The notes beneath the pieces were generated by a model that was given only the letters and a program-made list of their open reading frames with translations, ran no database searches and was not told the origin of the DNA. Of a stretch of DNA of 64,000 nt, positions 1 to 7,703 are shown one piece after another. Source of the DNA: JAJFFW01 sp965263375 (GTDB lineage: Bacteria; Pseudomonadota; Alphaproteobacteria; Caulobacterales; Parvularculaceae); NCBI GenBank assembly GCA_965263375.1, contig OZ253669.1, forward strand, positions 930,001 to 994,000. The letters are read 5' to 3'. Both the position numbers and the translations under genes were made by a program. Within the stretch, counting starts at the first letter, position 1; every line of letters begins with the position of its first letter.

Positions 1-221
1 CTTCAAACGCCCCCTATAATTAGGCGATTTGAAGCGGTTTGAGCGGTATGCCGCCCTGTCCATGCGCGCAAGCTTTGCTAAGCTGTGTTATAAGGTTCGG
101 CGGGGCTTGACTTCTTGGCGCTTCCGGTAAACTTGATGGCGATACACGGGGTGATGGGCGATCAGTGGTTTAAGTTCGCTATAAGCCTATGTGAGAGAAT
201 TATTAGCATGGAGATGCAGTA

Positions 222-1352
222 ATGGGTGTGCGTCCATGGCGCGATATAGAGCGCCGTAAGTCTCGGCAAATTATGGTTGGGAAAGTACCAGTTGGCGGTG
301 ATGCGCCGATTGCTGTGCAGTCTATGACTAATACACTGACAAGCGACGCCCAAGCGACCATTCGTCAGATTAAAGAGATAGAAGAGGCTGGCGCAGATAT
401 TGTCCGCGTTTCGTGCCCGGACGTCGAATCAACAGCAGCGCTAAAAGAGATTGTTGATAATGTCGATGTTCCGATCGTTGCGGACATTCACTTTCATTAC
501 AAGCGCGGCATCGAAGCGGCGGAAGCGGGCGCAGCCTGTTTGCGGATTAATCCCGGCAATATCGGCTCTGAAGATCGCGTTCGTGAAGTGATCAAAGCTG
601 CTAAAGACAATGGCTGTTCCATGCGCATTGGGGTTAATGGCGGGTCTTTAGAAAAAGACTTGCTTGAAAAATATGGGGAGCCATGCCCTGAAGCGATGGT
701 TGAAAGCGCGCTAGATCATGCGCGGCTTCTTCAGGATAATGACTTTCATGAGTTTAAAATTTCCGTCAAAGCCTCTGACGTTTTTTTGACTGTGGCGGCG
801 TATCATGCGTTAGCCGAAGCGACGGACTGTCCCTTGCACCTTGGTGTGACGGAAGCGGGCGGGCTTCGCATCGGTTCTGTGAAATCTGCAATTGGGCTTG
901 GCTCTCTGTTATGGGCGGGTATTGGCGATACCATCCGCGTTTCGCTATCCGCTGATCCGGTGGAAGAGATTAAAGTCGGTTATGACATTTTGAAATCTTT
1001 AGGGCTTCGCCATCGTGGGGTGAATGTGATTTCGTGCCCATCTTGCGCGCGCCAGGGCTTTAACGTGATCGAGACCGTTGAAACGCTTGAACAACGCCTT
1101 GCGCATATTACGACGCCGATGAGCTTGTCGGTGATTGGCTGTGTTGTTAACGGCCCGGGAGAAGCGCGTGAAACCGATATCGGCTTTACGGGCGGCGGCG
1201 CTGGTAAAGAACATGGCATGATCTATCTGGATGGCGATGTCGATCACCGAATTGATAATAGCGAGCTTGTTGACCATCTGGTTGAGCTTGTTGAAAAACG
1301 CGCTGAAGAAATTAAGGCGCGTGAAGAGGCCGAGACCGTCGCGGCCGAATAG
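222..1352 (+). CDS. ispG: 4-hydroxy-3-methylbut-2-enyl diphosphate synthase (flavodoxin)
   Basis: Makes HMBPP from 2-C-methyl-D-erythritol 2,4-cyclodiphosphate in the cytosolic MEP isoprenoid pathway, using a [4Fe-4S] cluster. The 376-residue protein has the usual bacterial length. The cluster ligands are visible as Cys272 and Cys275 in SCPSCARQ, Cys307 in GCVVNGPGE and Glu314 of the same motif. These match the spacing in the E. coli enzyme. The N-terminal TIM-barrel half includes PIAVQSMTNT, which is typical of the family. The ATG at 222 has GGAG eight bases upstream. The 220 bases before it contain no gene I can support. A strong hairpin with a T-run follows the gene, so it appears to be a single unit. 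Confidence 0.97.
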   Translation: MGVRPWRDIERRKSRQIMVGKVPVGGDAPIAVQSMTNTLTSDAQATIRQIKEIEEAGADIVRVSCPDVESTAALKEIVDNVDVPIVADIHFHYKRGIEAAEAGAACLRINPGNIGSEDRVREVIKAAKDNGCSMRIGVNGGSLEKDLLEKYGEPCPEAMVESALDHARLLQDNDFHEFKISVKASDVFLTVAAYHALAEATDCPLHLGVTEAGGLRIGSVKSAIGLGSLLWAGIGDTIRVSLSADPVEEIKVGYDILKSLGLRHRGVNVISCPSCARQGFNVIETVETLEQRLAHITTPMSLSVIGCVVNGPGEARETDIGFTGGGAGKEHGMIYLDGDVDHRIDNSELVDHLVELVEKRAEEIKAREEAETVAAE

Positions 1353-1374
1353 CGATGCATGTTCGCATATTGCG

Positions 1375-1409
1375 CGCGCGGGCGGTCTCCCCCGCGCGTT
1401 TTATTTTTT
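1375..1409 (+). terminator. Rho-independent terminator after ispG
   Basis: A perfect 8-bp GC stem (CGCGCGGG at 1375-1382 with CCCGCGCG at 1391-1398) and an 8-base loop are followed directly by TTTTATTTTTT. It lies 22 bases past the ispG stop and ahead of prfA, and separates the two transcripts. Confidence 0.85.
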
Positions 1410-1463
1410 GACGACCGGCGGCGCGGCGGAGCCGTCTTAATCGACGCCTGAAAGGCCATAGTC

Positions 1464-2540
1464 TTGATAAAACAAGAACAATTAGACGCACTCATATCGA
1501 AATTCGAAGCCATTGAAACGGCTATGTCCACAGCTTCTGACTCAGATGAAATTATTCGTCTGTCTAAAGAGCATGGTGAGCTTAGGCCCGTCGTTGAAAA
1601 GGCGCGAGCACTGTCTGACGCGCGCAAGCAATTGGTGGATTTACAAGAACTTGCCGACGGCGATGATCCAGAAATGGCGGAAATGGCGGGTGACGAGTTG
1701 GAAGAGCTAAAAGAAAGCATTCCGACCCTTGAATATGACCTTCAGCTGATGTTGCTTCCCAAAGATAAAGCAGATGATTCTAGCGTTATTTTGGAAGTTC
1801 GCGCAGGCACAGGCGGCGATGAAGCGGCGCTTTTTGCGGGTGATTTATTTCGCATGTATCAACGCTACGCGCAGCTTTCAGGCTGGAAGATGGAAGTGCT
1901 TTCCTTATCAGAAGCAGAAGTTGGCGGTTATAAAGAGATTCAAGCCAACATAGCTGGGGATGGCGTGTTCGCTTTAATGAAATTTGAAAGCGGGGTGCAT
2001 CGGGTGCAGCGGGTTCCGGAAACGGAAACACAAGGCCGAGTGCACACCTCAGCCGCGACTGTCGCTGTACTGCCGGAGCCAGAGGAAGTTGATATTGATG
2101 TTGCTGAAAGCGATCTTCGCGTTGACGTTTTCCGCGCCTCAGGTCCTGGGGGACAGTCTGTGAATACGACTGATTCGGCTGTGCGCATTACTCACTTGCC
2201 AACTGGTATTGTTGTTAGTCAGCAGGATGAGAAATCTCAACATAAGAACCGAGCTAAAGCGATGAAGGTTTTGCGCGCCCGTCTTTATGAGGCTGAGCGT
2301 GCGCGCGCTGATGCAGAACGCGCTGAAGCCCGCAAAGGCATGGTCGGTTCTGGCGATCGCTCTGAACGCATCCGCACTTATAATTATCCACAAAGTCGGG
2401 TCACGGATCACCGGATTAATTTGACGCTTTATAAGCTTGATGAAATTGTAGCTGGCGATGGGCTTGGCGAAGTTGTGGAGGCGCTGATAACCCAAGACAG
2501 GGCGGATCGATTGGCGGCGTTGCAGGGCGGTGAAGAATAG
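1464..2540 (+). CDS. prfA: Peptide chain release factor 1
   Basis: Terminates translation at UAA and UAG. The GGQ motif that enters the peptidyl-transferase centre is at residues 229-231 (GPGGQSVNTTDS). The preceding recognition region reads VPETETQGRVHTS, the P-x-T type of RF1 rather than the SPF type of RF2. At 358 residues it is standard length. The start is a TTG at 1464 (MIKQEQLDAL); no ATG or GTG fits the conserved N-terminus better. The end overlaps the start of prmC by 11 bases, so the release factor and its methylase are translationally coupled, a common bacterial order. Confidence 0.96.
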   Translation: MIKQEQLDALISKFEAIETAMSTASDSDEIIRLSKEHGELRPVVEKARALSDARKQLVDLQELADGDDPEMAEMAGDELEELKESIPTLEYDLQLMLLPKDKADDSSVILEVRAGTGGDEAALFAGDLFRMYQRYAQLSGWKMEVLSLSEAEVGGYKEIQANIAGDGVFALMKFESGVHRVQRVPETETQGRVHTSAATVAVLPEPEEVDIDVAESDLRVDVFRASGPGGQSVNTTDSAVRITHLPTGIVVSQQDEKSQHKNRAKAMKVLRARLYEAERARADAERAEARKGMVGSGDRSERIRTYNYPQSRVTDHRINLTLYKLDEIVAGDGLGEVVEALITQDRADRLAALQGGEE

Positions 2541-3444
2541 AGTGACCGTCAAACCAGCGTTAACAACGGTGGACCTGGTTGGTGTAAAGATTGGTTCCGC
2601 TTTGCGAATTGTTGCCAGCGCGTTACAGGCGGGGGCGGGCGCTTCTTCATCCGGCGCCATGCTTGATGCGCGCGTATTGCTTGGGCGCGCCCTTAATTTC
2701 GATGCAACGCAATTAATCATTGAGGCGAATCGGACGCTAAACGCGGAACAAGCCAAACTGACGGTAAGTTTCATTGAACGCCGCCTTGCGGGGGAGCCGA
2801 TCGCCTATATTACAGGTGAAAAAGAGTTTTATAGCCTCAATTTTTGTACCGCTCCTGGCGTGCTTGTGCCGCGCCCGGATAGTGAAACATTGATTGACGC
2901 AGCCCTTGAACACCGCCCAGTTGAGGCGCCATTGCGGATTTTAGATCTCGGCGTGGGGACGGGCTGTTTATTAATTACGTTATTACGTAAATTTAAAAAT
3001 GCGTATGGTATTGGTGTTGATCGGAATCTGCACGCCCTTGCCTTAACGCAAAAGAACGCGCGCCACTTGCTGGTTGATGGGCGTCTTTCTGTCGTAGCCA
3101 GCGATTGGACAGAAGCGGTGGACGGAACATTTGACCTTATTATATCGAATCCGCCCTATATTAGTGAAGATGAATACAAAGAATTAGCGGTTGATATACG
3201 AGACTATGAGCACCCTGGCGCTTTGGTGGGCGGAAAGGATGGTCTGGACGCCTATCGCGCTATAGTGGACGCGCTTAGCGGTTACTTAGCTAAAGACGGG
3301 TTGTTGATTCTTGAATTAGGACAGGGGCAAGATGCAGCTGTAAAAGCGATGGTTGAGAAGGTTTGGGGCCATGGCAAAGTGACGACAGCGTCTGACCTGG
3401 CTGGGGTCGTCCGTGCGCTTGTATTGGATTTAAAGGAGGTCTAA
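2530..3444 (+). CDS. prmC: Release factor glutamine methyltransferase
   Basis: Methylates the glutamine of the GGQ motif in RF1 and RF2 using S-adenosylmethionine. The C-terminal half is a class I methyltransferase: DLGVGTGCLLI near residue 140 is the SAM-binding motif I, and SNPPYIS near residue 207 is the NPPY motif that holds the substrate glutamine amide. The N-terminal helical domain contains the usual LLGRAL and GEPIAYITGEKEFY segments. Length is 304 residues, slightly longer than the E. coli protein. The start is a GTG inside the last codons of prfA. The first roughly 15 residues are unusual for the family, so the true start could be slightly downstream. Confidence 0.95.
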   Translation: MKNRVTVKPALTTVDLVGVKIGSALRIVASALQAGAGASSSGAMLDARVLLGRALNFDATQLIIEANRTLNAEQAKLTVSFIERRLAGEPIAYITGEKEFYSLNFCTAPGVLVPRPDSETLIDAALEHRPVEAPLRILDLGVGTGCLLITLLRKFKNAYGIGVDRNLHALALTQKNARHLLVDGRLSVVASDWTEAVDGTFDLIISNPPYISEDEYKELAVDIRDYEHPGALVGGKDGLDAYRAIVDALSGYLAKDGLLILELGQGQDAAVKAMVEKVWGHGKVTTASDLAGVVRALVLDLKEV

Positions 3445-3806
3445 CACGCCTTAAAGCGACAAATCGTCCACATAAAAGGACAGACAGGGGCAAAAAAAGG
3501 CGTTGAAATGCTGGGGGAGCGCGTTATCATGTTAGTGTGAAGCAGCGATATTGAAAAGCTGTGCTGCTCCTTTTGTCTAAGCTGACATGTTTTATGATAA
3601 GCGGTCGCCTGAATATCGGCGGGGCGAAAGGTTAAAACGGGGTAAAGCGAAACGGCATCGCGCGACGCGCTTACGGAAAATAGCCAGCAACGAAACTAAA
3701 CGCATAAATGTGTTTATTCGATTGTATATAATTTTAGCAAGGCAGTCCTTATGGGCGTCTTATAATCAGTTTACTGATATAGAGTGTAACTTAGCAGAGC
3801 GATTTT
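3445..3806. other. Gene-free gap between prmC and the DUF4167 gene
   Basis: This stretch of about 360 bases holds no coding region I trust. A 90-codon plus-strand frame (3587-3859) runs through it, but its Arg/Lys-rich translation has no recognisable motif and overlaps the start of the next gene. A TATAAT hexamer at 3727-3732, about 75 bases before the DUF4167 start, could be its -10 box, although I see no convincing -35 partner. Confidence 0.5.
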
Positions 3807-4310
3807 ATGAAACGGGGACGCAACCAACGTCGTCGCCAGAATGGCGCAAATCCCAATAGAGCCCTTGATTCGAATGGACCTGATGTTCGTATACGCGGCA
3901 CGGCCATGCAGATTTATGATAAGTATCAAGCGTTAGCGCGTGATGCTTCTTCTGCGGGGGATCGTGTTAAGGCTGAAAATTACCTTCAGCACGCTGAGCA
4001 TTACTTCCGGTTGATTAAGTCGATGCAACCGACACAAAATCAAGAAACGAGTGACGCTAACGCGCCCCAGCCGGTTGTTGATGAGGCGCGAAACGAAGAG
4101 CGGCGCGCAAACAGTGAAGCGAAGCCGGAAGAGGCTGTTGTTGAAAGCCCTAGCAAGGAAGCGACCGCCGCTGAAGCGAGTGAAGAGGCGCCTGCCGCCG
4201 AAGCGTCAGCTGAAGAGAAAAAGCCACGTCGACGTCGCACACGCCGTACCGTGAAGAAGGCCGCTGATGACGATGCTGGCGATCAGCCAAAAGAGGCGAT
4301 AGCTTCTTAA
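3807..4310 (+). CDS. DUF4167 domain protein
   Basis: A small protein of 167 residues found widely in alphaproteobacteria, with no established biochemical role. The N-terminus is the DUF4167 signature: a basic Arg/Asn-rich start (MKRGRNQRRRQN), then IYDKYQALARDA and AENYLQHAEHYFRLI, which form a short helical domain at about residues 30-75. The rest is low-complexity and Ala/Glu-rich, ending in a basic patch (KKPRRRRTRRTVKK). Basic and acidic disordered tracts around a small helical core suggest nucleic-acid or ribosome association, but that is inference. A hairpin follows at 4419-4444. Confidence 0.9.
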   Translation: MKRGRNQRRRQNGANPNRALDSNGPDVRIRGTAMQIYDKYQALARDASSAGDRVKAENYLQHAEHYFRLIKSMQPTQNQETSDANAPQPVVDEARNEERRANSEAKPEEAVVESPSKEATAAEASEEAPAAEASAEEKKPRRRRTRRTVKKAADDDAGDQPKEAIAS

Positions 4311-4418
4311 GCCTCTAGGGTTTGCATTCTTGACCAATTTTATGTGGCCTGATGCGAATCATTTCTGTGAAAATAGACTTCACACAAAATAAATTGCAGA
4401 CAAAATACATTTCAGACA

Positions 4419-4447
4419 ATGCGCAGATGGAGACATCTGCGCATTTT
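4419..4447 (+). terminator. Hairpin downstream of the DUF4167 gene
   Basis: A perfect 11-bp stem (ATGCGCAGATG at 4419-4429 with CATCTGCGCAT at 4434-4444) is closed by a GAGA tetraloop of the stable GNRA class and followed by four T. It lies about 110 bases past the DUF4167 stop. The short T-run makes it a moderate rather than strong intrinsic terminator. Confidence 0.6.
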
Positions 4448-4642
4448 GCTATTGCGGTACATTCTTGTTCCCTATCGATGAATCCAAGTAATATTTTTAA
4501 AATTAAATAAGCCGAACCAGTCTTCTATTGGGATGATGCGTCGTGATGGGTGCCCACTTTGGCCTAGTTAAAACCTTTTTCTTTACATGGAGCAGGGCCC
4601 TTCAATGATTCTCTGAGCTGTCTGAAAATGCTCTGTAACGCT

Positions 4643-4670
4643 CTTGTGAAGGGGAAAATAATGCCCATCT
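4643..4670 (+). promoter_or_regulatory. RpoH (sigma-32) type heat-shock promoter of clpB
   Basis: The -35 element CTTGTGAA (4643-4650) and the -10 element CCCATCT (4664-4670) are 13 bases apart. This matches the CTTGAA - N13 - CCCATnT pattern of sigma-32 promoters except for a G inserted in the -35 motif. The expected start of transcription is near 4677. The element lies upstream of a known RpoH target gene, and its position argues against the upstream in-frame ATG at 4695 as the clpB start. Confidence 0.65.
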
Positions 4671-4736
4671 CTAAGGAGACGGCGCGTCGCCGCATTGGGA
4701 CGCGTTTTCATGACAAGACGCTTTGGAAGGTCTAAG

Positions 4737-7400
4737 ATGAATATAGATAATTTTACTGATCGCGCCCGCGGTCTCATTCAAGCTGCGCAGGGCATCGCCT
4801 TGCGGGAAAATCACCAACAATTTACACCAGAACATTTGCTCAAAGCTTTACTTGACGATTCGGAAGGCATGGCGGCAGGGTTGATACAAAGCGCTGGCGG
4901 CCGCCCAGAAGATGCACGGCGTGGTGCGCAAGAGGCTTTAGACAAGCTCCCCCAAGTTCAAGGCGGATCTGGACAAATTTATCTTGCCCCAGCGACCGCG
5001 AAAGTTTTTGCCGCCGCTGAGGATCTTGCCAAAAAGGCAAATGACAAGTTTGTTTCTGTAGAGCGTTTGCTCACCGCTTTAGCGATTGAGGAAAGCGCCG
5101 ATAGTGCAAAAATATTGAAAGATGTTGGCGTCACCCCGGTTACATTAAATCAGGCGATTAATGATCTACGAAAAGGCCGGACTGCTGATTCGGCGGGCGC
5201 GGAGCAAGCTTATGACGCCCTTGGTCGTTATGCGCGCGATCTGACGGAGGCTGCGCGCGAGGGCAAGCTTGATCCCGTTATTGGCCGCGATGAAGAAATC
5301 CGTCGTACGATGCAGGTTCTATCACGGCGTACAAAGAATAATCCTGTGCTTATTGGCGAGCCTGGGGTTGGTAAGACTGCGATTGCTGAGGGGTTGGCCC
5401 TTCGGATTATTGACGGGGACGTGCCTGAGAGCCTTCGAGACAAAAAGCTTCTTGCTCTAGACATGGGTGCGCTGATAGCTGGCGCTAAATTTCGCGGCGA
5501 ATTTGAGGAACGTTTAAAGGCGGTCTTGTCAGAGGTGACCAGCGCGAACGGCGAAATCATCCTCTTTATTGACGAGATGCACACGCTGGTCGGCGCCGGA
5601 AAAAGTGATGGCGCTATGGACGCGTCGAACCTTCTAAAACCGGCATTGGCTCGTGGTGAGCTGCATTGTGTCGGGGCGACGACATTGGATGAATACCGAA
5701 AATATGTTGAGAAAGACGCCGCGCTTGCGCGCCGGTTCCAGTCCGTCTTTATCAACGAACCCACTGTTGAAGATACAGTTTCAATCCTTCGGGGACTGAA
5801 AGAAAAATACGAGCTGCACCACGGCGTCAGAATCTCCGATACCGCAATTGTGTCTGCGGCAAGTCTGTCGAACCGTTATATTACGGATCGTTTTTTACCC
5901 GACAAAGCCATTGATTTGGTGGATGAGGCGGCGTCCCGTCTAAGGATGGCGGTGGATTCTAAACCAGAAGCGCTTGATGAGCTTGACCGACGTATCATTC
6001 AAATGAAAATCGAGCGTGAGGCGTTGCGTAAAGAAAGTGATGATGCGTCAAAAGACCGGCTAGCGACCCTTGAGGCCGATCTTGCCGACTTAGAAGCGCA
6101 GTCAGAAACACTAACGGCCCGTTGGCGCGCGGAAAAAGAAAGTCTAGCTTCTGCAACGAAAGTAAAAGAGCAGCTTGATCAAGCCCGTCAGGGGTTGGCC
6201 GATGCAGAACGGCGAGGGGATTTAGCCCGTGCATCAGAGATTAAATATGGTGATTTACCTGCTTTAGAAAAGCGTCTCGCTGAAACAGAAGCGGCTGGCG
6301 AACGGGATGACCTTGTCCAAGAAGTCGTGGATGCGGAGCATATAGCGAGCGTTGTTTCCCGCTGGACAGGCGTTCCGGTAGATAAAATGCTCGAGGGCGA
6401 ACGCGAGAAATTGCTAAAGATGGAGCAGGTGATTGGCGGACGTGTTGTCGGCCAAAAAGAAGCGGTCGAAGCGGTATCCGCCGCCGTGCGTCGCGCGCGC
6501 GCGGGCCTGCAGGATCCGAACCGGCCCATGGGCTCGTTCTTATTCCTTGGTCCTACAGGCGTTGGTAAAACCGAGCTAACAAAGGCGCTTGCCGATTTTC
6601 TGTTTGATGATGACAGTGCGATTGCGCGTATTGATATGTCGGAGTTTATGGAAAAGCACTCCGTTGCGCGTCTTATCGGCGCCCCTCCTGGCTATGTCGG
6701 GTATGAGGAAGGGGGCGTTTTGACGGAAAAAGTGCGCCGTCGTCCCTATCAAGTGATTTTATTTGACGAAGTGGAAAAAGCCCACCCAGATGTTTTTAAT
6801 GTCTTATTGCAAGTGCTTGATGATGGTCGGTTGACCGACGGCCAAGGGCGTACGGTTGATTTTAAAAACACCTTAATAATACTAACGTCCAATCTTGGGG
6901 CGGAGCATCTTGCGGCCCAGCAAGATGGGCAAGATTCCGATGCTGTGCGCCCACAGGTGATGGAAGCGGTGCGTGCGCGCTTCCGCCCTGAATTCCTAAA
7001 CCGTTTGGACGAAATTATCCTCTTCCATCGGCTTACACGCGGCAATATGGATGCTATTGTGGATATTCAGATCGCTAGGCTTCAAAAACTTTTGGCGGAC
7101 CGTAAGTTGACTTTATCTTTGGATGATAAAGCTCGCACATGGTTTGGTGATGCTGGTTATGACCCGATTTATGGCGCACGGCCTTTAAAAAGGGTGATAC
7201 AGAAGAAATTGCAAGATCCTTTAGCTGAGCTTATCTTGGCAGGGGATATCAAAGACGGTGATGATCTTGACGTATCCGCGGATGAGGATGGTGTGACCGT
7301 CAATGGGCGTTCGGTCGCTGGCCGGGATGCTTATAGTATAAGTCGTGCAACCTCGAGCAAAGAGGCTGATGCCCCGCCGGATGGCGCGTTATTGAATTAG
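4737..7400 (+). CDS. clpB: ATP-dependent disaggregase ClpB
   Basis: Hexameric Hsp100 chaperone that pulls polypeptides out of aggregates with DnaK. Domains in order: Clp N-domain (two repeats, about residues 1-145), first AAA+ module with Walker A GEPGVGKTA, a long coiled-coil middle domain (about 400-530) that separates ClpB from ClpA/ClpC, and a second AAA+ module with Walker A GPTGVGKTE and the pore-loop segment GAPPGYVGYEEGG. The start chosen is the ATG at 4737 (MNIDNFTDRA), which gives 887 residues and matches the family N-terminus. It is preceded by GGAAGG six bases away. An in-frame ATG at 4695 adds 14 unusual residues. An RpoH-like promoter lies upstream, and a small gene follows 35 bases later. 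Confidence 0.97.
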   Translation: MNIDNFTDRARGLIQAAQGIALRENHQQFTPEHLLKALLDDSEGMAAGLIQSAGGRPEDARRGAQEALDKLPQVQGGSGQIYLAPATAKVFAAAEDLAKKANDKFVSVERLLTALAIEESADSAKILKDVGVTPVTLNQAINDLRKGRTADSAGAEQAYDALGRYARDLTEAAREGKLDPVIGRDEEIRRTMQVLSRRTKNNPVLIGEPGVGKTAIAEGLALRIIDGDVPESLRDKKLLALDMGALIAGAKFRGEFEERLKAVLSEVTSANGEIILFIDEMHTLVGAGKSDGAMDASNLLKPALARGELHCVGATTLDEYRKYVEKDAALARRFQSVFINEPTVEDTVSILRGLKEKYELHHGVRISDTAIVSAASLSNRYITDRFLPDKAIDLVDEAASRLRMAVDSKPEALDELDRRIIQMKIEREALRKESDDASKDRLATLEADLADLEAQSETLTARWRAEKESLASATKVKEQLDQARQGLADAERRGDLARASEIKYGDLPALEKRLAETEAAGERDDLVQEVVDAEHIASVVSRWTGVPVDKMLEGEREKLLKMEQVIGGRVVGQKEAVEAVSAAVRRARAGLQDPNRPMGSFLFLGPTGVGKTELTKALADFLFDDDSAIARIDMSEFMEKHSVARLIGAPPGYVGYEEGGVLTEKVRRRPYQVILFDEVEKAHPDVFNVLLQVLDDGRLTDGQGRTVDFKNTLIILTSNLGAEHLAAQQDGQDSDAVRPQVMEAVRARFRPEFLNRLDEIILFHRLTRGNMDAIVDIQIARLQKLLADRKLTLSLDDKARTWFGDAGYDPIYGARPLKRVIQKKLQDPLAELILAGDIKDGDDLDVSADEDGVTVNGRSVAGRDAYSISRATSSKEADAPPDGALLN

Positions 7401-7435
7401 GCAATTCGGCAAATTAAATCAAAGGAGATTATTTG

Positions 7436-7642
7436 ATGAGCGCGGATAAAAAGGAATGGTCCCCCGATCACGAACAAGCCTTAAAAGCGCTGATCAAGCA
7501 AACAATTGATAGCGTCGGGCCTTTGGCGCCTGACGCTATACCGCATCGTGTTAAAGAGATTATTCGGGGACAAGCAACCGGCGACCTTGATGTCGACGCC
7601 TATATCCGAGAGATCTTGAGGCAGACGAAAAATAAAAATTAA
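7436..7642 (+). CDS. Small conserved-looking protein downstream of clpB
   Basis: A 68-residue, soluble, charged and probably helical protein (MSADKKEWSPDHEQALKALI at the start). I do not recognise a family. The ATG at 7436 has a strong ribosome-binding site AAAGGAG eight bases upstream. A TTG one codon earlier is an alternative. It begins 35 bases after the clpB stop with no terminator between them, so it is probably transcribed with clpB and would then be heat-inducible. No Cys residues, signal peptide or membrane segment are present. Confidence 0.75.
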   Translation: MSADKKEWSPDHEQALKALIKQTIDSVGPLAPDAIPHRVKEIIRGQATGDLDVDAYIREILRQTKNKN

Positions 7643-7703
7643 GGTAGCTTATTTTTTTCTAAGGAAAATAGGACGGAAGATCAGCGTTGATTTTGAGATT
7701 TTA

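Larger units (their letters stand above)
4311..4736. other. Regulatory gap ahead of clpB
   Basis: No gene is visible in these 426 bases. The gap contains the DUF4167 terminator hairpin (4419-4447), an AT-rich stretch near 4485-4510, and the heat-shock-type promoter of clpB (4643-4670). The clpB leader from about 4677 to 4736 carries GGAAGG just before the start codon. Confidence 0.7.

Noticed and set aside
3587..3859. 90-codon plus-strand frame between prmC and the DUF4167 gene
   Set aside because: Arg/Lys-rich translation without motifs, no good ribosome-binding site, and it overlaps the start of a recognised gene.
4695..4736. Upstream ATG for clpB
   Set aside because: Adds residues absent from the family; the ATG at 4737 matches the conserved N-terminus and has a ribosome-binding site.
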